From an uncultured Maribacter sp. (GTDB lineage: Bacteria > Bacteroidota > Bacteroidia > Flavobacteriales > Flavobacteriaceae): a stretch of 64,000 nucleotides of DNA. The notes beneath the pieces were generated by a model. It did no database searches, was not told the DNA's origin, and was given only the letters and a program-made list of their open reading frames with translations. The stretch is taken from positions 310,001 through 374,000 of the forward strand of contig NZ_CANMBB010000001.1 of assembly GCF_947495965.1 (NCBI RefSeq), read 5' to 3'. A program made the position numbers and the translations under genes. Positions 42,891 to 51,309 of the stretch are shown here, in pieces (positions within the stretch are counted from its first letter, which is position 1; each line of letters starts with the position of its first letter).

Positions 42891-42898
42891 TACTTTTG
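42891..42898 (+). promoter_or_regulatory. -7 box of the membrane hydrolase gene
   Basis: TACTTTTG is an exact TAnnTTTG match 10 bases before the ATG at 42909, implying an almost leaderless mRNA. Confidence 0.5.
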
Positions 42899-42908
42899 AA
42901 TACATACT

Positions 42909-43907
42909 ATGGATTCACTCACACAAATTGTATTAGGAGCAGCAGTTGGCGAAGTTGTTTTAGGAAAAAAAAATGGAAATAAGGCAATGCTTTATGGTGC
43001 CATTGCTGGTACTATTCCAGATTTAGATGTATTTGCTTCTTACTTTACAGATACTGTTTCAGCGTTAGAAATTCATCGCGGATTTACGCACTCTATTTTA
43101 TTTTCTATTGTTTTTGCGCCAATATTTGGTTGGCTAGTAACTAGATATGAAAAATATAAAGATATTAAAGCATGGTCTTGGTTATTCTTTTGGGCTTTTA
43201 TAACGCATCCAATATTAGATGCACATACTACCTGGGGAACGCAACTATTTTGGCCTTTAGATGTACGATTAGCCTTTAAAAACATATTTGTTATTGACCC
43301 TCTGTATACATTACCTTTTTTAGTGTTTTTATTACTAGCCATGCGGCAAAAACGTACTACAAAAAAACGCAGTTACTATAATAAGATGGGATTATTGGTA
43401 AGTTCTGGTTATTTGCTACTTACACTTTTATTAAAATGGATTGCTTTTAATAAATTTAAAGATGCCTTAGAAAGACAAAATATAGCGTATATACAATTAG
43501 ACACAAGGCCATCTGCTTTAAATACTATTTTGTGGAGTGCAAATGTAGAAACTAAGGACAATTATTTATTAGGAAACTATTCTTTTTTTGATTCCCAACC
43601 AGTACGTTTTGAAACCTACCCCAAAAACCATCATCTTTTAGAAAACTTAATTAAAGATAAGAGTGTACAACGAATGATTGCTATCTCTGAGGGCTGGTAC
43701 ATTATCCAAAAGAACGACAAAAATTTATATTTTAATGATTTACGATTTGGACTTTTAAGCTTAGAACCAAACTCACAAAACTTTGTTTTTAAGTATAAGG
43801 TTACTGTAAATGATGCTAACGAAGTTATGTTTACTGAAGTTCCAAAAAACTCGAAGAACGGAAAAAAATTACTTAGCGATTTATGGGACCGATTAAAGGG
43901 AAACTAA
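42909..43907 (+). CDS. YdjM-type membrane-bound metal-dependent hydrolase
   Basis: The 332-residue membrane protein has the YdjM/DUF457 signature at the start (MDSLTQIVLGAAVGEVVLGKK). GFTHSI and FITHPILDAHTTWGTQL follow, with several His and Asp residues typical of the family's putative metal site. Helices lie in the first 190 residues; the C-terminal 140 residues are hydrophilic. Some members are linked to the SOS response, but the activity is not established. It is convergent with the small membrane protein gene and overlaps it by 4 bases (43904-43907). Confidence 0.85.
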   Translation: MDSLTQIVLGAAVGEVVLGKKNGNKAMLYGAIAGTIPDLDVFASYFTDTVSALEIHRGFTHSILFSIVFAPIFGWLVTRYEKYKDIKAWSWLFFWAFITHPILDAHTTWGTQLFWPLDVRLAFKNIFVIDPLYTLPFLVFLLLAMRQKRTTKKRSYYNKMGLLVSSGYLLLTLLLKWIAFNKFKDALERQNIAYIQLDTRPSALNTILWSANVETKDNYLLGNYSFFDSQPVRFETYPKNHHLLENLIKDKSVQRMIAISEGWYIIQKNDKNLYFNDLRFGLLSLEPNSQNFVFKYKVTVNDANEVMFTEVPKNSKNGKKLLSDLWDRLKGN

Positions 43908-44197
43908 TTAATCTTATTGTAAAGCAATTTTGCTAAAATTAGACCTACAACTCCGCCTAAAGCAGAAACTACTATATTTATAACTAGTCGTAAACCTACA
44001 AAATCTTCGTTATTCATAATAGACCAAGGGTCAAAGCCTAATCTTCCAAAAGATTTAATTAAAAATACACTTCCAAAAACGCCAACTATGGTATTACCCA
44101 TTATACCAAAGGAATATTTTTTAACTGTATACCCAAAACCATTAGCAGCTATTATTCCTACTAGAATACTAATTAATGCTATTAGCGTACCTGTCAT
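43904..44197 (-). CDS. Small membrane protein, GlsB/YeaQ-like
   Basis: The 97-residue protein has three predicted helices with many Gly residues (LISILVGIIAANGFGYTV, GIMGNTIVGVFGSVFLI, LGGVVGLILAKLLY). This is the pattern of the GlsB/YeaQ/YmgE transglycosylase-associated family. It lies 9 bases after cydB in the same direction and may be part of the cyd transcript, though the typical cydX gene is shorter. The role is unknown. Its 3' end overlaps the convergent hydrolase gene by 4 bases. Confidence 0.65.
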   Translation of the reverse strand: MTGTLIALISILVGIIAANGFGYTVKKYSFGIMGNTIVGVFGSVFLIKSFGRLGFDPWSIMNNEDFVGLRLVINIVVSALGGVVGLILAKLLYNKIN

Positions 44198-44206
44198 ACC
44201 AGAATA

Positions 44207-45280
44207 TTAATGGCCATAATCCATATTATCTATCTTCCCTCCCATTAATCTTTTTTGTATAATCATGTATACAAAAAGAAGAATAAAACCAATTATTCCC
44301 CAATTTAGAGCAACAGACAAACCATATTCTGTACCAGCAGTATTATAAATAGTTAAGGGTTCATTTACGGTATTTACAGAAGGTAACAACACTGGAAACA
44401 AAGAAGCTAAGGAAGATGTAATTCCTCCTAATATTAGCAAAGTAGATAGTGCAAAAGCATATACATCTTTCTTTAATTTCTTAATAAAAAACAGTCCTAT
44501 TAAACCAGTAAAATAAATAATAGGAAAAACTAATAAATAGGGCTTCTCTATAAAATTATCAAAGGAATTTGGGTTAATAATTTTCCAAACAATTAAAGAG
44601 AAAATGGTAAGTGCAGCAAGTACAATATTTAGTTTTAAAATTACTCCTTTAAGTTTATTATTTATGGCTGCATTTGTTTTTAAAATAATCCAATTGGCTC
44701 CATGAATTGCTAAAGTAACTACAGATATTATTCCTATAATAATAGTGAACCAATCTATAACTCCAGGAGTTTTGCTTAACGGGCTAAAACTACTATCCCA
44801 TAATGGCAAGAAAAAATAATGTGCTTCATATTCCGAAACTCCTTTCTCTACCCCACCAAAATTTACACCTCTGACAACATTACCTAAAGCAATACCAAAA
44901 AATAAGGCTAATAATAAACTAGAAACCCCAAAAGAAGCATCCCAAATATCCTTCCACATTTGAAATTTAAATTGACCTCTAAGTTCTAATCCTATTGCTC
45001 TAAAAATAATTAACCACAGAACTAAAATTAAAGGCAAATAAAAGCCGCTAAATACAGATGCATAAAAGGTTGGAAAAGCCATAAAAAGCATTCCTCCTGC
45101 GGCTACTAACCAAACCTCATTAGAATCCCAAAATAAACCTGCAGCTTTTGTAATTACTTCTTTGTCTTTCTCTTCTTTTGCAAAGAATAAATGAATTATT
45201 CCTGTTCCAAAATCATATCCATCTAAAATAAAAAACATTGCTAAAACAACTGCTATTGCTATGTACCAAAATAGTTCCAT
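44207..45280 (-). CDS. cydB: Cytochrome bd oxidase subunit II
   Basis: A 357-residue membrane subunit with eight or nine predicted helices and the typical N-terminus (WYIAIAVVLAMFFILDGYDFG) and DSNEVWLVAAGG segment. With CydA it forms the high-affinity quinol oxidase that works at low oxygen and resists NO and sulphide. It starts three bases after the cydA stop. The small membrane protein gene follows closely, so a three-gene operon is likely. I did not find an FNR-type site in front of cydA. Confidence 0.95.
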   Translation of the reverse strand: MELFWYIAIAVVLAMFFILDGYDFGTGIIHLFFAKEEKDKEVITKAAGLFWDSNEVWLVAAGGMLFMAFPTFYASVFSGFYLPLILVLWLIIFRAIGLELRGQFKFQMWKDIWDASFGVSSLLLALFFGIALGNVVRGVNFGGVEKGVSEYEAHYFFLPLWDSSFSPLSKTPGVIDWFTIIIGIISVVTLAIHGANWIILKTNAAINNKLKGVILKLNIVLAALTIFSLIVWKIINPNSFDNFIEKPYLLVFPIIYFTGLIGLFFIKKLKKDVYAFALSTLLILGGITSSLASLFPVLLPSVNTVNEPLTIYNTAGTEYGLSVALNWGIIGFILLFVYMIIQKRLMGGKIDNMDYGH

Positions 45281-45283
45281 AAT

Positions 45284-46615
45284 TTAATGTGTTTGGTGTT
45301 TTGGACCTTCGTTAATAGTTTTTCCTACCAGGACTAAAAATAATAACCCTAGAAGCATATACAAGGCTACAAAACCCAGTAAAGTAAATAATGTATTCCC
45401 AGAAGAAACTGTGGGAGAAATACCTTCGGTTGTTCTTAACAAACCGTAAACCAAATATGGTTGCCTTCCAAGCTCTGCAGTGTACCACCCTGTAAGATTA
45501 GCGATATAAGGAAAAGGAACTAAAAACATAATAGTCCATAATAGTGGTTTTAATGTATATAACTTTTTTCGCCACAAAAAGAAAGCCGACAAAAACATAA
45601 CCCCAATAAAAATAGTTCCTAAACCAACCATAATATGATAAGAGTAATAAAGTGCCGGAATGTTATCTGGCAATTCTTCCTTTTTAAAATGGTCCATTCC
45701 TGGAATTTGCCTATCCCATTCTTGGTAGGTTAAGAAGCTTAATATATTAGGCACGGCTATTTTATTATCCAACTTTTTTTCTACCATATTGGGCTGTCCA
45801 ATAAGTACAATCTCTGCTCCTGCCTCTTCCGTTTCAAAAATTCCTTCCATAGCAGCAAAAGAAGCTGGCTGGTATTTTGCAACGTTTTTTGCATTCCAAT
45901 CTCCTGTAGGGAAAGCTACTAAAAGGCTAGATATTAATCCAAAAATTACTCCTGTTTTTAAAAACAGTTTTCCGTATTCTATTTGTTTATTTCTTAACAC
46001 ATAAAAAGCACCTATACTTGCTACAACAAAAGAAGAGGTTACAACGGATGCCAATTGGTTATGCAAAAAAGCAGGTATAAGCCAAGGATTACTAAAGAGT
46101 GCCGAAAAATTCTCTAAAACAAATTTACCATTATCCAAAATTTCATATCCTACTGGGTGTTGCATCCAAGCATTAGTTGCCAAAATAAACCAACCACTAG
46201 CCCAGGAACCTAAAAAAACTAAAAAACCTGTTAAAAAATGTAGCTTTTGCCCCATTAGTTTTTCCCCAAAAATAAACAAGGCTAAAAAAGAGGATTCCAA
46301 AAAGAAAGAAAACATGCCTTCCATTGCCAAAGTTTGGCCTATAACATTCCCTGTTAATTCTGAAAACTTTGCCCAATTGGTACCAAATTGAAATTCCATA
46401 GGAATTCCCGTTACCACTCCCATCGTAAAATTAATGGCAAAAATTTTCATAAAAAATTTAGCGGCATCATTATACTTCTCAATATTATTCCTTAAGTATT
46501 TCCCTTTAAAAAAGACTATCAACAAAGACAATCCCATGGTTAATTGCGGAAATATGTAGTGAAATGTGATAGTGAAAGCAAATTGCAACCTATCATAAAA
46601 AAGCATGTCTTCCAT
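45284..46615 (-). CDS. cydA: Cytochrome bd oxidase subunit I
   Basis: The 443-residue subunit carries the haem-ligand region FHYIFPQLTMGL near the start and EGMFSFFLESSFL further on. The length indicates the short Q-loop type. The usual GRQPW motif reads GRQPY in ELGRQPYLVYGLLRT, a substitution to note. It reduces oxygen to water using menaquinol at the inner membrane. It heads the cydAB operon. A terminator of the preceding rhodanese operon (46696-46727) lies upstream. Confidence 0.95.
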   Translation of the reverse strand: MEDMLFYDRLQFAFTITFHYIFPQLTMGLSLLIVFFKGKYLRNNIEKYNDAAKFFMKIFAINFTMGVVTGIPMEFQFGTNWAKFSELTGNVIGQTLAMEGMFSFFLESSFLALFIFGEKLMGQKLHFLTGFLVFLGSWASGWFILATNAWMQHPVGYEILDNGKFVLENFSALFSNPWLIPAFLHNQLASVVTSSFVVASIGAFYVLRNKQIEYGKLFLKTGVIFGLISSLLVAFPTGDWNAKNVAKYQPASFAAMEGIFETEEAGAEIVLIGQPNMVEKKLDNKIAVPNILSFLTYQEWDRQIPGMDHFKKEELPDNIPALYYSYHIMVGLGTIFIGVMFLSAFFLWRKKLYTLKPLLWTIMFLVPFPYIANLTGWYTAELGRQPYLVYGLLRTTEGISPTVSSGNTLFTLLGFVALYMLLGLLFLVLVGKTINEGPKHQTH

Positions 46616-46695
46616 ACTAAAGAAATTTATTGAAGCTTATTTTATTTAAACAACTGCAAGGTACTCCATAGAACTAAAAAAGGGAATTATTATAG

Positions 46696-46727
46696 CATAA
46701 AAAAGGCGAAACATTTGTTTCACCTTT
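46696..46727 (-). terminator. Terminator of the rhodanese operon
   Basis: On the minus strand AAAGGTGAAAC pairs with GTTTCGCCTTT around AAAT (one G-U pair), and six T follow. It lies about 27 bases after the DUF2892 gene stop. Confidence 0.85.
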
Positions 46728-46753
46728 AACAAAATTTTGTTTTAAAAAATTAC

Positions 46754-46966
46754 TTACTTATTGCTTTTTATTTTACAGGTACTTATTCCAAAAATTCTAT
46801 ACAATGGGCAAAAACTCACAAAACCTGTAACAATAAAAATTACAGATAAAGCCATAAGTACATATGCTAAAGTTCCCCCTATTACATTTGTGTAATATAA
46901 TGCTAAAACTACTCCTGCAATTATAAAACGAATAATACGGTCTGTGGTATTCATATTTTTTTTCAT
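46754..46966 (-). CDS. DUF2892 (YgaP-like) inner-membrane protein
   Basis: The 70-residue protein has two helices (FIIAGVVLALYYTNVIGG and LMALSVIFIVTGFVSFCPLY) and the conserved CPLYRIFGI end of the DUF2892 family. In YgaP this domain is fused to a rhodanese; here the rhodanese is the gene 24 bases upstream. Both probably act together in handling sulphane sulphur at the membrane. An alternative start at Met5 is possible. Confidence 0.85.
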   Translation of the reverse strand: MKKNMNTTDRIIRFIIAGVVLALYYTNVIGGTLAYVLMALSVIFIVTGFVSFCPLYRIFGISTCKIKSNK

Positions 46967-46990
46967 ACTATTAAATTTTAGTTTAAACTT

Positions 46991-47338
46991 TTATAACTTC
47001 CAATTAGAATATCCTCCTTGTAAATCGTAAATTTTCTCAAAACCCATATCGGCTAATTTGTGAGATGCTTTTTTACTGCGTGCTCCAGAGCGGCAATAAA
47101 TATATAATGGGTCTTTTTTATCTATCTTCTTAAAATAATTAGTAAAACTATATTGATTAAAAAAATCTACATTCATTGCGTTTTTTATGTGTCCCTGTCC
47201 AAATTCATTTGGAGTTCTTACATCTATAATCCTGACTTTTTTATCAGAAATAGCAGATTTAAAAGATGTTTTATGTAACACCTCAACAATTCCTGAATAA
47301 TCTTTCTTTGCGCCAAACAAACTACGTAATAATGACAT
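46991..47338 (-). CDS. Single-domain rhodanese sulfurtransferase
   Basis: The 115-residue protein has one rhodanese domain with the active-site loop YCRSGARSKKA (catalytic Cys near 83) and the VRTPNEFGQGHIKNAMNVD signature. It transfers sulphane sulphur, for example from thiosulphate or persulphides, in the cytoplasm. It is followed by a DUF2892 membrane gene. It is transcribed from a promoter carrying a GTAAC-N4-GTTAC palindrome, which also stands before the DUF983 and CRP genes. This suggests control by that CRP-type regulator. Confidence 0.92.
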   Translation of the reverse strand: MSLLRSLFGAKKDYSGIVEVLHKTSFKSAISDKKVRIIDVRTPNEFGQGHIKNAMNVDFFNQYSFTNYFKKIDKKDPLYIYCRSGARSKKASHKLADMGFEKIYDLQGGYSNWKL

Positions 47339-47449
47339 ATTCTATTTTTAAAATAAATAAGCCGACAAAAGAAAACGATTATTTTTCCATAACCGTTTCC
47401 TTAAACAACCAATCAAAATGCATTTAAATAGTACTATTTAAACACTATG

Positions 47450-47493
47450 TAAATTTAGGTTATGGAATTCTATACTACAGTAACATATGTTAC
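47450..47493 (-). promoter_or_regulatory. Rhodanese operon promoter with CRP-type palindrome
   Basis: GTAACATATGTTAC (47480-47493) is a perfect 14-bp palindrome of form GTAAC-N4-GTTAC. It lies 22 bp upstream of the -7-like box TAAATTTA (47450-47457; last base differs from consensus). The rhodanese start is about 110 bases downstream, leaving an untranslated leader of roughly 100 bases. Confidence 0.65.
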
Positions 47494-47505
47494 ATTGGAA
47501 AAAAA

Positions 47506-48138
47506 TTATAATTCTACTAAACGAATATGATTTCTATTTAACTCTATTTTACCCATGTTTTCCAACTTTTTAAGAAGTCTAGAAACTACTACTCTAGAAG
47601 TGTGTAGTTCATAAGCTATTTCTTGGTGGGTATTATGTATACTATTATTATGTGTAACTCTTGCTTTATCTTTAAGGTACTTTAGCAAACGTTCATCCAT
47701 TTTTAGAAAAGCAATACTATCTACCGTCTCCATAACTTCATTTAAACGGTTATGATAGCTATTTAAAACAAAAGTGCGCCAGCTGTTATATTTAGCCATC
47801 CATTCTTCCATTTTTTGAACAGGAATCATAAGTAACTTAACCTGTGTTTCTGTAACTGCCCTAATTTCACTTTTAGATTGTCCTATACAACAACTTAAGG
47901 TCATGGCACAAGTATCTCCATTCTCTAAAAAATAAAGTAACAGCTCGTCTCCATTAGTATCCTCTCTAAATATTTTTATTACTCCAGATAATAGTAAAGG
48001 CATAGATTTAATATAATCTCCTATCTCTATTATCTTAAAATTTTCTGGAATTTCTTTAAAGGTAGCTACTTGGTTAATTTCATTAATTAAACCCTCTTCA
48101 AAAACGTCTTTGTAGTTATCCTTTAATTCTTGAATCAT
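47506..48138 (-). CDS. CRP/FNR-family regulator, Cys-rich sensor domain
   Basis: The 210-residue protein has an N-terminal cyclic-nucleotide-like domain and a C-terminal winged helix (TSRVVVSRLLKKLENMG). The FNR iron-sulphur cysteines are absent, but a local cluster C77, C83, C84 (CAMTLSCC) lies in the sensor domain, which could be redox- or persulphide-responsive. It overlaps the DUF983 gene by 23 bases and is transcribed from its promoter. It lies beside the rhodanese operon. It is the obvious candidate to bind GTAAC-N4-GTTAC and to control both operons; that is inference. Confidence 0.9.
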   Translation of the reverse strand: MIQELKDNYKDVFEEGLINEINQVATFKEIPENFKIIEIGDYIKSMPLLLSGVIKIFREDTNGDELLLYFLENGDTCAMTLSCCIGQSKSEIRAVTETQVKLLMIPVQKMEEWMAKYNSWRTFVLNSYHNRLNEVMETVDSIAFLKMDERLLKYLKDKARVTHNNSIHNTHQEIAYELHTSRVVVSRLLKKLENMGKIELNRNHIRLVEL

Positions 48139-48538
48139 TTTGCTTTTTCTTTTTTACTTTAAACGCAATATCTGTATCATAATTAAAAAAAATATTGGCC
48201 CAAATTGACTTTGAAACAGCACCTATATATGGCATTGTTACTACTAACCCTATAATAGTACTAATAAAGGTAGAAAAAAGGCTAAACTCTAAGTTAAAAA
48301 TTTGAATTAATACATAAATTGCTACTGCAACAGCAATACCAACACCATAGGAAACATACATAGAACCATAGTAAAAACTAGGTTCTATACTATATTTTAA
48401 ATTACAACAAGGGCAGTTTTTTTTAACCTTATTAAACTTATTTATTTTATAAGGGTTAGCCTCCAAAAAATTACCTTCATGACACCTTGGGCATTTTAGA
48501 AATAAAATACTGTAAAGTTTTGTTCCCTTAAAAGACAT
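48116..48538 (-). CDS. DUF983 family membrane protein
   Basis: The 140-residue protein has a zinc-ribbon-like start with C15-x2-C18 (CPRCHEGNF) and a second pair in CPCCNLKYS. Two membrane helices follow (about 60-80 and 87-110). DUF983 proteins are common in Bacteroidota and often neighbour oxidase or sulphur genes, but their role is not known. It heads a two-gene operon with the CRP-type regulator; the regulator start lies 23 bases inside this gene, so translational coupling is likely. Confidence 0.85.
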   Translation of the reverse strand: MSFKGTKLYSILFLKCPRCHEGNFLEANPYKINKFNKVKKNCPCCNLKYSIEPSFYYGSMYVSYGVGIAVAVAIYVLIQIFNLEFSLFSTFISTIIGLVVTMPYIGAVSKSIWANIFFNYDTDIAFKVKKKKQNDSRIKG

Positions 48539-48554
48539 AGTATGCTTTTACCCA

Positions 48555-48598
48555 CAAAAATAGTACTTTACACTAACTATAAAAGTAACAAATGTTAC
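48555..48598 (-). promoter_or_regulatory. DUF983-crp promoter with CRP-type palindrome
   Basis: GTAACAAATGTTAC (48585-48598) has the same half-sites as the rhodanese promoter. On the minus strand it lies 22 bp upstream of the exact -7 box TATTTTTG (48562-48555). The layout suggests autoregulation by the CRP-family protein of this operon. Confidence 0.75.
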
Positions 48599-48599
48599 A

Positions 48600-49508
48600 C
48601 TATTCTTTTTGAGTTTGCGTACTAAACGTACTTTCAAAAATTTTATCTGCATTTGCAGATTCAAAACCTTCTCTTCTTTGCTCTCTGGTTAATTTAGAAG
48701 GATCCATATTTGCAAATTCTGGTAAAGGCAAGCGTTCCGCAAACTCTACATAACTACCAGATATTTTGGCTTTTTTATGGTTAGAAAACTCTGCATCTAT
48801 CATTTTAGCAACAGTACTACTTTGCTTTAAAAGCCCGTCTGCACTAGTTTTAATTTTTCCGCCAGCAGTATTTAAACGTATCCCTATAGACTCTAAAAAA
48901 TCATTAAACTTGGCTACGGTATTATACGCTTCTGGTAACTCATGTACGCTAATTGTATAATGGTTTAAATAATACCTGTTATAAATTACCCAAGAAGCAT
49001 ATTCGCTCTCTGCAAGCAACGCTTTATAATCTTCTAAAGAAGGTAATTGCCAAAGTGATTTATAAAAGAAGTCTCCTACTTCCTCTGCATTATTTAAATC
49101 TAATTTATCTACCGGGTCCTTAGTAATATTTTTAGTATATTTTAGAATAATATCTTGTACATTCTTTGATAAATCTTTTACACGTAACTCACTAATAAAT
49201 ATTCGTGGATATTCTGAAGAAGGTGGTGCATACCAGTAAGCATCTAGCTTTTTACCTTCAAAAAAAAAGTAATCTTCTTTGGTATACCCGTAATGCAAAA
49301 ATATTTTTTCAAAAGAGTTTATTCCTAAATTAGGAACTCCTAAAGTTCTAAAAGCTATATGATCATTTACAATATCGTCTTGACTTGTTATAAGGCCATT
49401 ACTAACCATTGCAGCAGTTATTTTACTAACATCTGGCACGCGCTCTAAATACGGTTTAAACAAACCTTCTAAAACCTTACCTAACCCATTTTTTTTATCA
49501 AAATTCAT
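48600..49508 (-). CDS. DUF1338 protein, 2-oxoadipate dioxygenase/decarboxylase type
   Basis: The start at the ATG ending at 49508 (MNFDKKNGLGKVLEGLF) is preferred over one 20 codons upstream, because the family begins here and the extra residues are basic and unlike it. It is about 302 residues. It has the DUF1338 motifs DHIAFRTLGVP and HYTISVHELPE, where His residues would bind iron. Family members (HglS/YdcJ) convert 2-oxoadipate to D-2-hydroxyglutarate in lysine breakdown. It is divergent from a LysR-type gene, which likely regulates it. Iron dependence is family knowledge, not visible here. Confidence 0.88.
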   Translation of the reverse strand: MNFDKKNGLGKVLEGLFKPYLERVPDVSKITAAMVSNGLITSQDDIVNDHIAFRTLGVPNLGINSFEKIFLHYGYTKEDYFFFEGKKLDAYWYAPPSSEYPRIFISELRVKDLSKNVQDIILKYTKNITKDPVDKLDLNNAEEVGDFFYKSLWQLPSLEDYKALLAESEYASWVIYNRYYLNHYTISVHELPEAYNTVAKFNDFLESIGIRLNTAGGKIKTSADGLLKQSSTVAKMIDAEFSNHKKAKISGSYVEFAERLPLPEFANMDPSKLTREQRREGFESANADKIFESTFSTQTQKE

Positions 49509-49549
49509 AATAGCATATTTTTTGCATCTATATTTTTTAAAATTAATAG

Positions 49550-49557
49550 TACTTTTG
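49550..49557 (+). promoter_or_regulatory. -7 box of the lysR gene
   Basis: TACTTTTG is an exact -7 box 29 bases before the ATG at 49586. It lies in the 77-bp divergent region shared with the DUF1338 gene. Confidence 0.5.
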
Positions 49558-49585
49558 ATTAATAACAATTCTTATTAATTATTAA

Positions 49586-50473
49586 ATGATAAGTATTACT
49601 AATCAAATAGAATTAAGACAACTTCGCTATTTTATTGTTTTAGCAGAAATTTTGCATTTTAGAAAAGCTGCCGAGGTTTTATCTATTTCACAATCGGCTT
49701 TAAGTCAGCAAATACTTCTTTTAGAATCTATTGTCGGAACAAAACTTTTTGAACGTAATAACAGAAATGTATCTTTAAATACCTCTGGGAAATTATTTTT
49801 AATTGAAGCTAAGAAAATAATAAAACAAGTAGATTCTTCTGTTCAAAATTGGATATTACAAAATGAAGGAAAAAAAGGAGCTTTAAAAATAGGTTTTGTA
49901 GCATCGGCAATGCAACAATATTTGCCTCCTATTTTAAAATCTTTTGATGATGAACATCCTAAAATAAAACTACAACTAGAAGAGTTAACTAATATTGACC
50001 AATTAAATCATCTAGAAAATAACACTATAGATATTGGTTTTATGCGTTCCAATAAAGTAAACGCTAACATACTATTAAAACCAATTTTTAAAGAACATTT
50101 TACTTTGGTTTTACCACAGGATTACGCTATAAACACATCTAACTTTAAAACTATAAAACAACTTTCTGAGGCTTCATTTATACTTTTCCCAAACGAAAAC
50201 AGCCCATTATACTACCAACAAATACTAAACTTATGTGCAGAACATGGTTTTAGTCCAAAAGTTTCGCACAAATCTATACATGCCCCTACAATTTTTAGAT
50301 TGGTAGAAAACGGCATGGGTGTTTCTATTATCCCAAATTCTTTACGAGATAACTTTAATTATAAAGTACAGTATATAGAACTTAAAAATATTCCGCAGAA
50401 AACAGAGCTTTATGCTGCTTGGCATAAAAATAATGACAACCCAGCTTTAAAGCATCTTTTGCATCTAATCTAA
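49586..50473 (+). CDS. LysR-family transcriptional regulator
   Basis: A 295-residue regulator with the N-terminal helix-turn-helix (RQLRYFIVLAEILHFRKAAE, then LSISQSALSQQILLLESIVG) and a periplasmic-binding-like effector domain (about 95-290). It is divergent from the DUF1338 gene with a 77-bp spacer, a typical arrangement where the regulator controls its neighbour. The likely effector would be a lysine-breakdown intermediate, but that is inference. It converges with the amidohydrolase gene, ending 5 bases from it. Confidence 0.92.
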   Translation: MISITNQIELRQLRYFIVLAEILHFRKAAEVLSISQSALSQQILLLESIVGTKLFERNNRNVSLNTSGKLFLIEAKKIIKQVDSSVQNWILQNEGKKGALKIGFVASAMQQYLPPILKSFDDEHPKIKLQLEELTNIDQLNHLENNTIDIGFMRSNKVNANILLKPIFKEHFTLVLPQDYAINTSNFKTIKQLSEASFILFPNENSPLYYQQILNLCAEHGFSPKVSHKSIHAPTIFRLVENGMGVSIIPNSLRDNFNYKVQYIELKNIPQKTELYAAWHKNNDNPALKHLLHLI

Positions 50474-50477
50474 TGTA

Positions 50478-51305
50478 TTACAAATTATAAAAAGCTGTTG
50501 CATTGCCTCCCATAATGGCATTTTGTTCTGTAACACTAAGTGTACTTATAAAATTTTTGGTAAGCGAAACAACTTTTTCATAACTACCCGCTACCAAACA
50601 CACTGGCCAATCGGAACCATACATAATACGATCCACTCCAAAAGAATCTAATACTAATTGCATATAAGGTTCTACTTGCTCAGGAGTCCATGTTTTATAA
50701 TCTGCCTCAGTAATCATTCCAGAGACTTTACAATATACATTTTGATGTTTTGCAATTTCTTTCATTAAAACTGCCCAACCGTCATAAAAACCATCTTTTA
50801 TATATGGTTTTGCAATATGATCTATAACAAACTTTTGGTTAGGAAAACTTTTTACAAATTCTAAAACAGCACCTAATTGATGCGGAAAAACTAAAATATC
50901 ATAAACATAATTATAACGCTCTAGATAAGAAATACCTCTTAAAAAGTTTGAGCGCAATAAAAAATTATGGTCGGGTTCTCCTTGTACTACATGACGAAAG
51001 CCTTTCATTTTAGAAAAGTCTTGGTATTTTTCTAAATCAGATTCTACCTTACTACTTCTTAGATCTACCCACCCTACAATTCCTTTAATAAAACTATGCT
51101 CTTCTGCTAATTCTAATAGAAATTTATTTTCTTCTAAGGTTTGGTCTGCTTGTACTGCAACACACCCATCAATATTATTTTCCTTAAAAACTTTTTTTAA
51201 ATCTGTTGGAAAAAAATCTCTTCGAATAGTTGCCATTTCATCATCTATCCAACTATGTTTTTCTTCTTCGTATTTCCAAAAATGCTGATGCGAATCTATT
51301 ACCAT
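50478..51305 (-). CDS. Amidohydrolase, L-fuconolactonase-like
   Basis: The 275-residue TIM-barrel hydrolase has the family motifs DSHQHFW at the start, VIDHIAKP in the middle, CKVSGM later and MYGSDWPVC near the end. These give metal- and substrate-binding His and Asp residues of the COG3618 lactonases. Members hydrolyse sugar lactones such as L-fuconolactone or L-rhamnonolactone. It lies four bases after an alpha-L-fucosidase gene in the same direction, which favours L-fuconolactone from fucose oxidation. No fucose dehydrogenase is adjacent. It converges with the LysR gene. Confidence 0.85.
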   Translation of the reverse strand: MVIDSHQHFWKYEEEKHSWIDDEMATIRRDFFPTDLKKVFKENNIDGCVAVQADQTLEENKFLLELAEEHSFIKGIVGWVDLRSSKVESDLEKYQDFSKMKGFRHVVQGEPDHNFLLRSNFLRGISYLERYNYVYDILVFPHQLGAVLEFVKSFPNQKFVIDHIAKPYIKDGFYDGWAVLMKEIAKHQNVYCKVSGMITEADYKTWTPEQVEPYMQLVLDSFGVDRIMYGSDWPVCLVAGSYEKVVSLTKNFISTLSVTEQNAIMGGNATAFYNL

Positions 51306-51309
51306 TTAC

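Noticed and set aside
49509-49568. Extended N-terminus of the DUF1338 gene
   Set aside because: The 20 extra residues are basic, unlike the family, and would leave only 17 bases between divergent start codons.
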